Assembly: GCF_003131205.1 (NCBI RefSeq)
Contig: NZ_QFFY01000001.1
Coordinates: 310,001-374,000 of the forward strand
From: Occallatibacter savannae
GTDB taxonomy: Bacteria > Acidobacteriota > Terriglobia > Terriglobales > Acidobacteriaceae
Reading direction: 5' to 3'
Length of the DNA: 64,000 nucleotides
The notes under the pieces were generated by a model. That model saw only the letters and a list, made by a program, of their open reading frames with translations. It was not told where the DNA came from and searched no databases. Shown here in pieces: positions 26,818 through 34,681 of the stretch. The first letter of the stretch is position 1, and every line of letters begins with the position of its first letter. The position numbers and the translations under genes were made by a program.

Positions 26818-27687
26818 ATGGCGACGAGCGCATCCAGTTTTCGTTCGAAATACCGGGCAGCTACCGATCACGTCGTGACTGGGTTAGCTATTCTGGCAAC
26901 AGTCCTGGTCGTCGTGCCCCTGGTTGCAATCTTCGTCTACCTCCTGCTCAAAGGCGCGAGTTCGCTCAACCTCGATTTCTTCATCAAGAATCCTGTGCCG
27001 GAGGGTGAATCCGGAGGCGGCATGGCGAACGCCATCGTCGGCTCGGGCGTTCTGCTCGGCATAGCCAGCCTGATCGGAATCCCGATTGGGATCGGTGCTG
27101 GTATATATCTCGCGGAATATGGGCGCGGTACGAAACTCGCCAACGCTGTCCGCTTCACCGCTGATGTACTCAATGGCGTGCCCTCAATCGTCATGGGTCT
27201 CGCAGCCTACTCATTGATTGTCATTCCGCAGCATCATTTCTCCGCATTCTCGGGCGGCGTCGCGCTCGGCATCATGATGATCCCGACAGTGGCGCGAACT
27301 ACAGAAGAGATGCTGCTGATGGTTCCGAACATGATTCGCGAGGCCGCGCTCGGTCTCGGGTTATCGAACTGGCGTTCGGTCCTCTCCATAACGGTGAAAA
27401 CCGCTTCTCCGGGAATCATCACCGGCTGCATGCTGGCCTTCGCCCGAGTGGCGGGAGAAACTGCTCCGCTCATCTTCACTGCCCTCGGCAACGCGTTCTG
27501 GAGCGTGAATCCGAACCGCGAGATCGAGGCGCTTCCGCTGCAGATCTGGGTTTATGCCACCGGGCCTTACGAGGATCAGCACCGCCTGGCCTGGGCCGGC
27601 GCTCTGGTTCTCATCGTTTTGATTGTGCTCGCGGTATCGCTGGTCCGCTACGTCACCAGCCGCGGCGTTCTGAAAGGGGCAAGTTAA
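26818..27687 (+). CDS. pstA: phosphate ABC transporter permease PstA
   Basis: The second Pst permease, 289 residues with six transmembrane segments. It has the family's NGVPSIVMGLAAY and the EAA loop REAALGLGLSNWRSVLSI, followed by AFARVAGETAPLIFTALGN. The ATG at 26818 follows an AGGACAGG-like ribosome binding site; a TTG three bases earlier is also in frame. The gene ends immediately before the GTG start of pstB. It pairs with PstC to form the channel for phosphate. Confidence 0.96.
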   Translation: MATSASSFRSKYRAATDHVVTGLAILATVLVVVPLVAIFVYLLLKGASSLNLDFFIKNPVPEGESGGGMANAIVGSGVLLGIASLIGIPIGIGAGIYLAEYGRGTKLANAVRFTADVLNGVPSIVMGLAAYSLIVIPQHHFSAFSGGVALGIMMIPTVARTTEEMLLMVPNMIREAALGLGLSNWRSVLSITVKTASPGIITGCMLAFARVAGETAPLIFTALGNAFWSVNPNREIEALPLQIWVYATGPYEDQHRLAWAGALVLIVLIVLAVSLVRYVTSRGVLKGAS

Positions 27688-28446
27688 GTGGGAGTCGGAA
27701 TCGAGGTAACAAACCTGAACGCGTGGTACGGCACAAACCACACGCTGCAGGACATCACTCTGAACATCCCCGCAAATCACGCCACCGCGCTGATTGGACC
27801 ATCCGGCTGCGGCAAAAGCACATTCGTGCGCTGCCTCAATCGCATGCACGAAACGAATCCCATCGCCCGCGTCACAGGCACCGTCCGCATCGGCGACATG
27901 GATATCTACAGCGATGCCGCTCCGGTCGAGATTCGCCGTCGCGTTGGCATGGTCTTTCAGCGCCCCAACCCGTTTCCGACTATGTCGATTTACGACAACG
28001 TCGCCGCTGGTTTGAAACTGAATGGGTATAAGAACAAACGCTCTCTTGACGAAATCGTCGAGCGATCCCTCAAGAACTCAGCGCTCTGGGACGAAGTAAA
28101 AGACGACCTCAAGTCGAAGTCAGGCGCAAGCCTCTCCGGCGGCCAGCAGCAGCGCCTTTGCATCGCGCGCGCTCTCGCCGTCGACCCTGAAGTCCTGCTG
28201 ATGGACGAGCCAGCCTCCGCCCTCGACCCCGTATCTACTTCGAAAATAGAAGACCTGATCTTCCAGCTCAAATCGCAGTACACTATCGTGATTGTGACCC
28301 ACAACATGCAGCAGGCCGCCCGGGTGGCCGAGAAAACGGGCTTCTTCCTGAATGGGCGCATGGTGGAGTTCGACTCAACGCACAAGATCTTCACGAACCC
28401 CAGCGACAAACGCACTGAGGATTACATCACGGGCAGGTTCGGATGA
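27688..28446 (+). CDS. pstB: phosphate ABC transporter ATP-binding protein PstB
   Basis: A 252-residue ATPase that powers phosphate import. Walker A is GPSGCGKST (about 38-46), the signature is LSGGQQQRL, Walker B is [13 protein letters not shown], and the PstB-specific [21 protein letters not shown] is intact. The GTG start directly follows the pstA stop and the stop overlaps the phoU start (ATGA), so translation is coupled throughout. Confidence 0.97.
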   Translation: MGVGIEVTNLNAWYGTNHTLQDITLNIPANHATALIGPSGCGKSTFVRCLNRMHETNPIARVTGTVRIGDMDIYSDAAPVEIRRRVGMVFQRPNPFPTMSIYDNVAAGLKLNGYKNKRSLDEIVERSLKNSALWDEVKDDLKSKSGASLSGGQQQRLCIARALAVDPEVLLMDEPASALDPVSTSKIEDLIFQLKSQYTIVIVTHNMQQAARVAEKTGFFLNGRMVEFDSTHKIFTNPSDKRTEDYITGRFG

Positions 28447-29141
28447 CACGCATTCGCTTTCAACAAAGTCTCGATCAGTTGAAGGAAAATCTGCTCGTCA
28501 TGGCTGGTTTGGCGGAGCAGGCGATCCAGCGCGCCATCGAGGCCTACCGTGTTCGCGACCTCTCCATCTGCGATCTGGTGAGCCGCAGTGAAGTAGCCAT
28601 CAATCGTTTGGAGCGCGACATCGATCAGGAAGCCCTTGACCTGCTCGCGATGGAGCAGCCCATGGCCATCGATCTGCGCTTCATTCTGAGCGTGATCAAG
28701 ATCAATGCAGACCTCGAGCGCGTGGGTGACTCCGCCAAGAGCATCAGCGAACGCGTCCGCAACATGGAGCAGATGCCCGCCGTGTCAGACCTGCCTGTGG
28801 ACATTCCCCGCATGGCGACGCTCTCGGCGGAGATGGTTCGCAAGAGCCTCCAGTCCTTCATCGATGCGGATCCGGCGCTGGCTCGTGCCGTACTCACCAT
28901 GGATGACGCCGTCGACAAGATGAATCGCGCGGCCTACAAGTCGCTCACCAAGGTTATGGAAGAGCAGAGCCATATCGCCCCGCAGGCCCTCAATGCGCTC
29001 ATGATCTGCCGTGCTCTTGAGCGCGTCGCGGACCACGCCACCAACATCGCCGAAGACGTCATCTTCTGGATTGAAGGCTCCGACGTGCGCCACCACAAGA
29101 GCGTGATGGCCCAGAAGCAGGCCGCCGAAGCAAGAGGCTAG
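28443..29141 (+). CDS. phoU: phosphate signalling protein PhoU
   Basis: A 232-residue all-helical cytoplasmic protein made of two similar three-helix halves. Each half carries the metal-binding signature: [22 protein letters not shown] in the first and the related [22 protein letters not shown] in the second. PhoU links Pst transport to the PhoR/PhoB two-component system and restrains phosphate uptake. Its start overlaps the pstB stop by four bases. No phoR or phoB lies in this window. Confidence 0.97.
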   Translation: MTRIRFQQSLDQLKENLLVMAGLAEQAIQRAIEAYRVRDLSICDLVSRSEVAINRLERDIDQEALDLLAMEQPMAIDLRFILSVIKINADLERVGDSAKSISERVRNMEQMPAVSDLPVDIPRMATLSAEMVRKSLQSFIDADPALARAVLTMDDAVDKMNRAAYKSLTKVMEEQSHIAPQALNALMICRALERVADHATNIAEDVIFWIEGSDVRHHKSVMAQKQAAEARG

Positions 29142-29201
29142 TCCCACCGGTCTGAACTTCAACTTCGCTGCGTTAGTCTTGAAAAAGCGGCGGAGCGGGC
29201 G

Positions 29202-31022
29202 ATGAGTTCAGGCGAAACAGAGCACGGTGTACACACTCCTGGGGACCTCTACCAGCGCCGCCTCGATCAGCTTAAGAGCAAGCAGGCAATCGACGAAGCC
29301 GCGGAGAAACAGCTTGGCTACTCGAAGCTGGTTGTCGCCTTCGTAACCATCGCAGCCGCCGTCGTACTCCTTTGGCATACCAAGTTCCTGGTTCTGCTCC
29401 TCGTGCCCGCCGGGGTGTTCGTCTACCTTGCCGTCCGGCACGAGAACCGCCTGCAGCAGATTCGACATCGTCTTCGGTCCATTACCTTCTACGAACGCGG
29501 CCTCGCCCGACTTCAGGATCGATGGGCCGGCACAAACGAAACCGGCGAGCGCTTTCTAAACCCAGCTCATCCGTACGCGCGCGATCTCGACATCTTCGGT
29601 CCGGCATCTCTGTTCGAGCTTCTTTGCACCGCGCGAACAAGGGCCGGGGAAGACACGCTCGCAGATTGGCTGCTGCACCCGGCGCCCGTCGCTGAGCTCG
29701 CGTTGCGGCATGGCGCCATCGCCGACCTGAAGCTCCGCACCGACCTTCGGGAGCAGTTGTTCTGTCTCGGCGAAACCGTGCGCGCCGGAGTGCATCCTGA
29801 CGCGCTTGCTAGCTGGGGCGAGCGCAAGCCGCTGCTGAGCGATCGTTCGATTCGCGTTACGAGCACCATGCTCGCCTTGCTGTGGATCGCCGGTCTGATC
29901 GCCTGGGGTGCATGGGGCCTGGGCTCGGCTGCCCTGGCAATCTCGGCACTGAACTTGGCCTGGGCGCATCGCATTCACGGGCGTTGGGATGAAGCTGCCG
30001 ACAAAATCGAAGAGGCGACGCACGACCTCGACATCCTCGCCGGGGTGCTTCGCCTCATCGACCGCAGCCAATTTGAAGCACCGAAGCTGACTGCCATTCA
30101 GGCCCGGTTGCGGCACGCGAACTTCGCACCTTCTGACGCGATTCGCCGGCTTGATCGCATCGTCGGCTACCTCGAGAACCGGCGCAACCCGGCGATGCGG
30201 CTCCTGGACGTGCTTGTCTTCTGGAGCGCGCAGTGCGTATTTCGCGCAGAAAGATGGCAGCTTGAGTTCGGGCCCCATATCCGCGAGTGGCTTGAGGCTG
30301 TTGGTGAGTTCGAGGCGTTAACCGCTCTTGCGGCATACGCATTCGAACATCCGGCGGACGTTTTGCCGGAACTCGTCAATGACGGGCCGCTGTTCGACGC
30401 AGTATCGATGGCGCATCCGCTCTTGCCTCAGGACAAGGCAATCCGCAATGACGTGAAGTTTGGCGACGGACTTCAGCTCATCGTCCTCAGCGGCCCAAAT
30501 ATGGCAGGGAAGAGCACCTTCATCCGCAGCGTCGGCGTGAATGCAGTGCTCGCGCAGTGCGGTGCGCCGGTCAGAGCCGCGTCGCTCAAGCTTTCGCCTC
30601 TCTCCGTTGCAGCCTCCATCTGCGTCCTCGATTCGCTCTCTGGAGGAACATCGCGCTTCTACGCGGAAATTCAGCGACTGAAAGTCGCCGAAGATCTCGC
30701 TGCAGGCGAAACTCCCGTCCTCTTCCTAATGGATGAACTTCTCTCCGGCACCAACTCCCACGATCGCCTCGAAGGTACGCGTCTCATTGTGCGCAGCCTG
30801 ATCGATCGCGGCGCAATCGGCATCGTCAGCACACACGACCTTGCGCTTGCGGAGATACCCGCCACGATGCCGGACCGAGCGGTGAACTGTCACTTCGAAG
30901 ACCGTCTCGAGAACGGCCGGCTGATATTCGACTACAAACTTAAGCCAGGTGTGGTGAAGACAAGTAATGCACTGGAGCTCATGAGGTCCATCGGCCTGGG
31001 CATCCAGCCCCAACCGCGCTAG
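29202..31022 (+). CDS. membrane-anchored MutS-like ATPase
   Basis: A 606-residue protein whose C-terminal domain is a MutS ATPase: Walker A GPNMAGKSTF (about 431-440), the signature region DSLSGGTSRFYAEIQRLK and Walker B FLMDELLSGTNSHDR, then STHDLALAEI. The mismatch-binding and connector domains of MutS are missing. Instead the N-terminal part has two hydrophobic segments at about 43-78 and another pair at about 222-252, separated by a lever-like helical core. This fits an uncharacterised MutS-like subfamily predicted to sit in the membrane; a role in mismatch repair is unproven. It follows phoU by 60 bases and its stop codon is shared, within CTAG, with that of the convergent AddA-like gene. 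Confidence 0.9.
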   Translation: MSSGETEHGVHTPGDLYQRRLDQLKSKQAIDEAAEKQLGYSKLVVAFVTIAAAVVLLWHTKFLVLLLVPAGVFVYLAVRHENRLQQIRHRLRSITFYERGLARLQDRWAGTNETGERFLNPAHPYARDLDIFGPASLFELLCTARTRAGEDTLADWLLHPAPVAELALRHGAIADLKLRTDLREQLFCLGETVRAGVHPDALASWGERKPLLSDRSIRVTSTMLALLWIAGLIAWGAWGLGSAALAISALNLAWAHRIHGRWDEAADKIEEATHDLDILAGVLRLIDRSQFEAPKLTAIQARLRHANFAPSDAIRRLDRIVGYLENRRNPAMRLLDVLVFWSAQCVFRAERWQLEFGPHIREWLEAVGEFEALTALAAYAFEHPADVLPELVNDGPLFDAVSMAHPLLPQDKAIRNDVKFGDGLQLIVLSGPNMAGKSTFIRSVGVNAVLAQCGAPVRAASLKLSPLSVAASICVLDSLSGGTSRFYAEIQRLKVAEDLAAGETPVLFLMDELLSGTNSHDRLEGTRLIVRSLIDRGAIGIVSTHDLALAEIPATMPDRAVNCHFEDRLENGRLIFDYKLKPGVVKTSNALELMRSIGLGIQPQPR

Positions 31023-34000
31023 ACGTCCCACCAGTCGAATAGCGTCATGCGGGGATAGTAAAGGCCTGCGCGGATCTGAGTTTCGCTGCCGTGTAGATTG
31101 CGCAAAATGGATGCATACATCTCAAGCTGCGGCGCGAATGTCTTCCGCAGGGCGGCAATTGCTGATGCAGAGTCTTGCGATTCCACTCGCGCTGTCTTGT
31201 AGTCAACGATCCAGAGAGCGTCATCGCCCTCCGACAACGGATTTACTCCAGCGTGGAACATCCGATCGATTCGGATCTGGTGCAGCGTGCCGGATAACGT
31301 TCCTGCCCACCCGGCTTCGGTCGCCGACTCTCGATGCGGCGACAAGATCCACTGGCCATGCTGTTCATACGTCGCTTTGAACGCAATCTCGTATGCCTCT
31401 CTGCTGATCGTGTCCGCATCTGCCTTCGCGACCCCGAGCGCGCGGATCGCGGCGATCGTGCGGGCGCGGAGTCCCTCGAGTGCCGTGCGGCATTGCTCCC
31501 ATTCCATCGACTGCCGAAGCCGGCTCAGCTCTTCGAGCAGCTTGTGAACCGCGTTCCCAAGCGCCCTCGAAATGAGCCCCCCCTCGTGACGTGTATAGCT
31601 TTGCGGTTCGCCGAGTCCGACAACTTCCGCCGGTGGCCGCCTGGCGAAGCCTGGGGCTGCGCTGCTGAAGTCCGACGGAAGCCGGTGAATCACGGTTGTC
31701 CTGGGCGGCGAGGGCATGACGATGAGATTGTCCCTGCCGCCGGCGGCAATCGAGGTCAAAACGAGTTCATTGCCGGAAGAGTCCACCCGCTGCGCAGTTC
31801 TTGTGCGTGCATCGAACCGCGCCTGTATCTCCTCTCCCAGGGCAGGCCACGCTGTCGCCAGCAGGCACCTTGAGGGCTCTGTCAGTTTCTCCGTCCCGTC
31901 CGCATCGACTTTGTAGGTGGCTTGCGCGAATAGATGCAGTTCCTCCCGCGCCCGTGTTGCTGCCACGTAGAGCAGCCGCCGCATCTCCTGGCTCTCGCGA
32001 TCGCGTCGCGCCTTGTCGACCCATCTCTTCGCAGCGCCCGCGTCGGCGCCTTTGTACTGTACCGGCGCGATCAGGAACTCGGTCAGTGCACCCTCTTCAT
32101 CAGGCTCCGGCAATCCACGCTCGAGCCACGACAAGAGATCCACCGATCCCCGGCCGCCCTGCGCGTGGAGATCGGGAACGATCACAACCTCGAACTCCAG
32201 ACCCTTGGATTTATGGATGGTCATCAGCTGCACGCCGGCATCCGTGCTGCTGCCCGGATCCGGCAGAGCGCAGAGATCCGCAAGCGCTGCATCGAGCGCC
32301 GGACCAACGAGATCCGCCTCCCCATTCGGCAGACTGTCGAGCAGCCTCCAATAGAGAGCAAGGTTCGCCCTCGCAGCCTCATCCACGCAGGCATCTCCGC
32401 CCGCTTCTCTCCAAATCTGCTCAATCAGCGTCCCTGTTGCTGCCGTCGGCATTGCCAGTCGCAACTCGCTCATCGATGAGCAGGCCGAAAGCACACGTTC
32501 GGCAGCCAAGCGCGATTCTGCGGAGAGCATGCTTAATCTTTCGCGCAAAAGCTGCGGAACCGGGGCAGCGGCGCGTGAGCCCTCATCTATCCCTGCAACA
32601 TCGTGCAGTTCCGCCAGGCTCAGGCCGCACCAGGGCGCGCGCAGCACACCCAGCCACGCCACACGATCCTGCGGATTGAAAAGGGCGCGGGTGAGCATGA
32701 CCGCATCCAGAATCTCCGGGCGATCGCGAAGATTCTCAAGCTCGACAGCGCGGAAGGGAATTCCTGCCTCGCGCAGCGCGGCTGCAACAGGTGCCAGTGC
32801 GGTGCGAGCCCTTCCCAGAACTGCGATCCGGTACTTCCTGCCCGAAGCACGGGCCTTCTCTGCGCGCTCAAGATAGTCGCGGATCAGCCCCACAATTCCG
32901 CTGGTCTGTGCTTCCCGGGCGGCCTGCCTCTCTGCCGCGATCTCCTGCTTTCTTCGCACGGCCTCCGCATCGTTTGCGCCGCCCCCTCGGGGCGACTGCA
33001 CAAACTCCACATGCAGATCGAGGCGCTTCCCGGGAGCAGTTGCCGCGGGCCGGGCAGCCTCTGCTCGGGCGAATTCGATTCCACTTCCATCCGCAGCCTC
33101 GAAGATCTTCTCAAAGGTCTCGTTGAGTTCGGCGACGAGTTGCGGCTCGGTCCGAAAGTTCGCCGAAAGCGCGACCGGCGCGAGAGGGTAGGACTCGTCG
33201 CCCGTGAGTTCAAATCCGTAATCTTTGACTCGCGTGAAAAGCTCGGCTTCGGCATCCCGAAAGAAGTAGATCGACTGCATCGGATCACCGACCACGAACA
33301 CCGTGCGGCCCGCGACGTCGGGCCACGCCTCGATCAGGGCTGTCACAAACTCATGCTGCCGGCGGCTCGTGTCCTGGAACTCGTCGATGAGCAGGTGATG
33401 GATGTCGTCCGCCACAGCCTGCGCCGCGTCGCTGGGCAGGTTGTCGTCGCCCAGCAAAACCTGTTTCGCGATCTGCGCAACCTCGACGAAGTCCACCGCA
33501 CCTGCTTCTGCAAACACCGTCTTCAACTCCGCGGCGGCATGCCGCAGCAGCAGGAAACTTGCGCGAATGATCTGCCAGTCTTCCTCGCTGTATCGGGCGG
33601 GGGGAAGCGATCGTATGCGCCCGAGCGCTTTATCAAGGCCCGGCACGTCACCCAGCCGCTCCAGCAGATCCTGCATCCGGAGTTTTTCGTCGAGATGCTC
33701 CTTGGGAAATCCGAGGCGCGCATCGATGTTTCTCCGGATAACTCCATCATCCTTCAGCAGCAGCTTCGCCACGCATGCGTACGCGCCGCGCGCCTCTTCC
33801 AGAGCCTCGTGACTGTCATGCGGGCCCGACGGGAAGTCAGCCAGCTCCGCGAGGCCGCCATACCTTTCTCCAGCGCCGTTTGAACAGGCAAACTGGGCCA
33901 GTTGGTGAGCCTCGCTCCGATCCTCCTCTGTCAACATCTCTTCAAGCGCAGTGAGTGCATCGCGAACAGCCCTGGCCATCGGCCTCTCCAGCCGTTCCCG

Positions 34001-34681
34001 CAGTGCGTCCCAGTCCTGTTTGCGATCCAGCACAAAGCCCTGCATCCACCTGTCCCGCTGACCGAGCATTCTGACGAGGAGGTCCAGTAGCTCCTTCCAA
34101 CTGTTATCCCGCCACAGAAGCAGATCGCGAATGGCAGCGCTCAGTTCTGGATAGCGCGTGTCTCCAAGCTTCTCGAGCGTGGCTTGCGCGGCGATTGCGT
34201 AGAGTTCCGCCGGCCTCTCATTGATTTCGAGGCTGTTGCCGATACCCGAGAAGATGGGCTGCTGCATGGCGAGGTCCCGGCAGAACGAATCGATGGTGGA
34301 AATGCGAAGCTGCGAAGAAAGCTCGATCAAGCGCCAATTCAGCTTTTTCGAGTGTTCAAGCGCGCGCGATGCCAACGCTTCCATCGATCCATCTGCGAAA
34401 GATTGATGGGACGGCCCGGCTGCCGATCTTTCCTCCGCGCTTTCCAGCTCTTCAAGAATTCGGTTTCGCATCTCCGCAGCAGCGGCCCTTGTAAACGTGA
34501 TTGCTACGATGCGCCTGGGATCATCCACCTCTGCGAGCAGACGCAGAAATCGCCGCGTGAGCAGATCGGTCTTCCCCGATCCCGCCGGAGCCTGCACCAA
34601 CACTGACAGCTTCGGGTCGAGAGCGACATTGCGTTGCTGCTGGTCGGGCGGAACAGGGAAAGGCGAGCTATTCGGGCGCAT
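31019..34681 (-). CDS. AddA-like UvrD-family helicase-nuclease
   Basis: A 1220-residue superfamily 1A helicase with a C-terminal nuclease, the motor of an AddAB-type enzyme that resects double-strand breaks for recombination. Walker A is APAGSGKTDLLTRRF near the N-terminus, motif II is HLLIDEFQDTSRRQHEF, and motifs IV-VI include GDPMQSIYFFRDAEAEL, MTIHKSKGLEFEVVIVPDLH and LLYVAATRAREELHLF. The nuclease motif WIVDYKTARV lies near the C-terminus (about 1175). The frame is open upstream to 34828, but ATG 34681 is chosen because it gives the canonical short lead (DQQQRNVALDP) before Walker A. This start overlaps the end of the AddB-like gene by 14 bases, implying coupling. Confidence 0.93.
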   Translation of the reverse strand: MRPNSSPFPVPPDQQQRNVALDPKLSVLVQAPAGSGKTDLLTRRFLRLLAEVDDPRRIVAITFTRAAAAEMRNRILEELESAEERSAAGPSHQSFADGSMEALASRALEHSKKLNWRLIELSSQLRISTIDSFCRDLAMQQPIFSGIGNSLEINERPAELYAIAAQATLEKLGDTRYPELSAAIRDLLLWRDNSWKELLDLLVRMLGQRDRWMQGFVLDRKQDWDALRERLERPMARAVRDALTALEEMLTEEDRSEAHQLAQFACSNGAGERYGGLAELADFPSGPHDSHEALEEARGAYACVAKLLLKDDGVIRRNIDARLGFPKEHLDEKLRMQDLLERLGDVPGLDKALGRIRSLPPARYSEEDWQIIRASFLLLRHAAAELKTVFAEAGAVDFVEVAQIAKQVLLGDDNLPSDAAQAVADDIHHLLIDEFQDTSRRQHEFVTALIEAWPDVAGRTVFVVGDPMQSIYFFRDAEAELFTRVKDYGFELTGDESYPLAPVALSANFRTEPQLVAELNETFEKIFEAADGSGIEFARAEAARPAATAPGKRLDLHVEFVQSPRGGGANDAEAVRRKQEIAAERQAAREAQTSGIVGLIRDYLERAEKARASGRKYRIAVLGRARTALAPVAAALREAGIPFRAVELENLRDRPEILDAVMLTRALFNPQDRVAWLGVLRAPWCGLSLAELHDVAGIDEGSRAAAPVPQLLRERLSMLSAESRLAAERVLSACSSMSELRLAMPTAATGTLIEQIWREAGGDACVDEAARANLALYWRLLDSLPNGEADLVGPALDAALADLCALPDPGSSTDAGVQLMTIHKSKGLEFEVVIVPDLHAQGGRGSVDLLSWLERGLPEPDEEGALTEFLIAPVQYKGADAGAAKRWVDKARRDRESQEMRRLLYVAATRAREELHLFAQATYKVDADGTEKLTEPSRCLLATAWPALGEEIQARFDARTRTAQRVDSSGNELVLTSIAAGGRDNLIVMPSPPRTTVIHRLPSDFSSAAPGFARRPPAEVVGLGEPQSYTRHEGGLISRALGNAVHKLLEELSRLRQSMEWEQCRTALEGLRARTIAAIRALGVAKADADTISREAYEIAFKATYEQHGQWILSPHRESATEAGWAGTLSGTLHQIRIDRMFHAGVNPLSEGDDALWIVDYKTARVESQDSASAIAALRKTFAPQLEMYASILRNLHGSETQIRAGLYYPRMTLFDWWDV

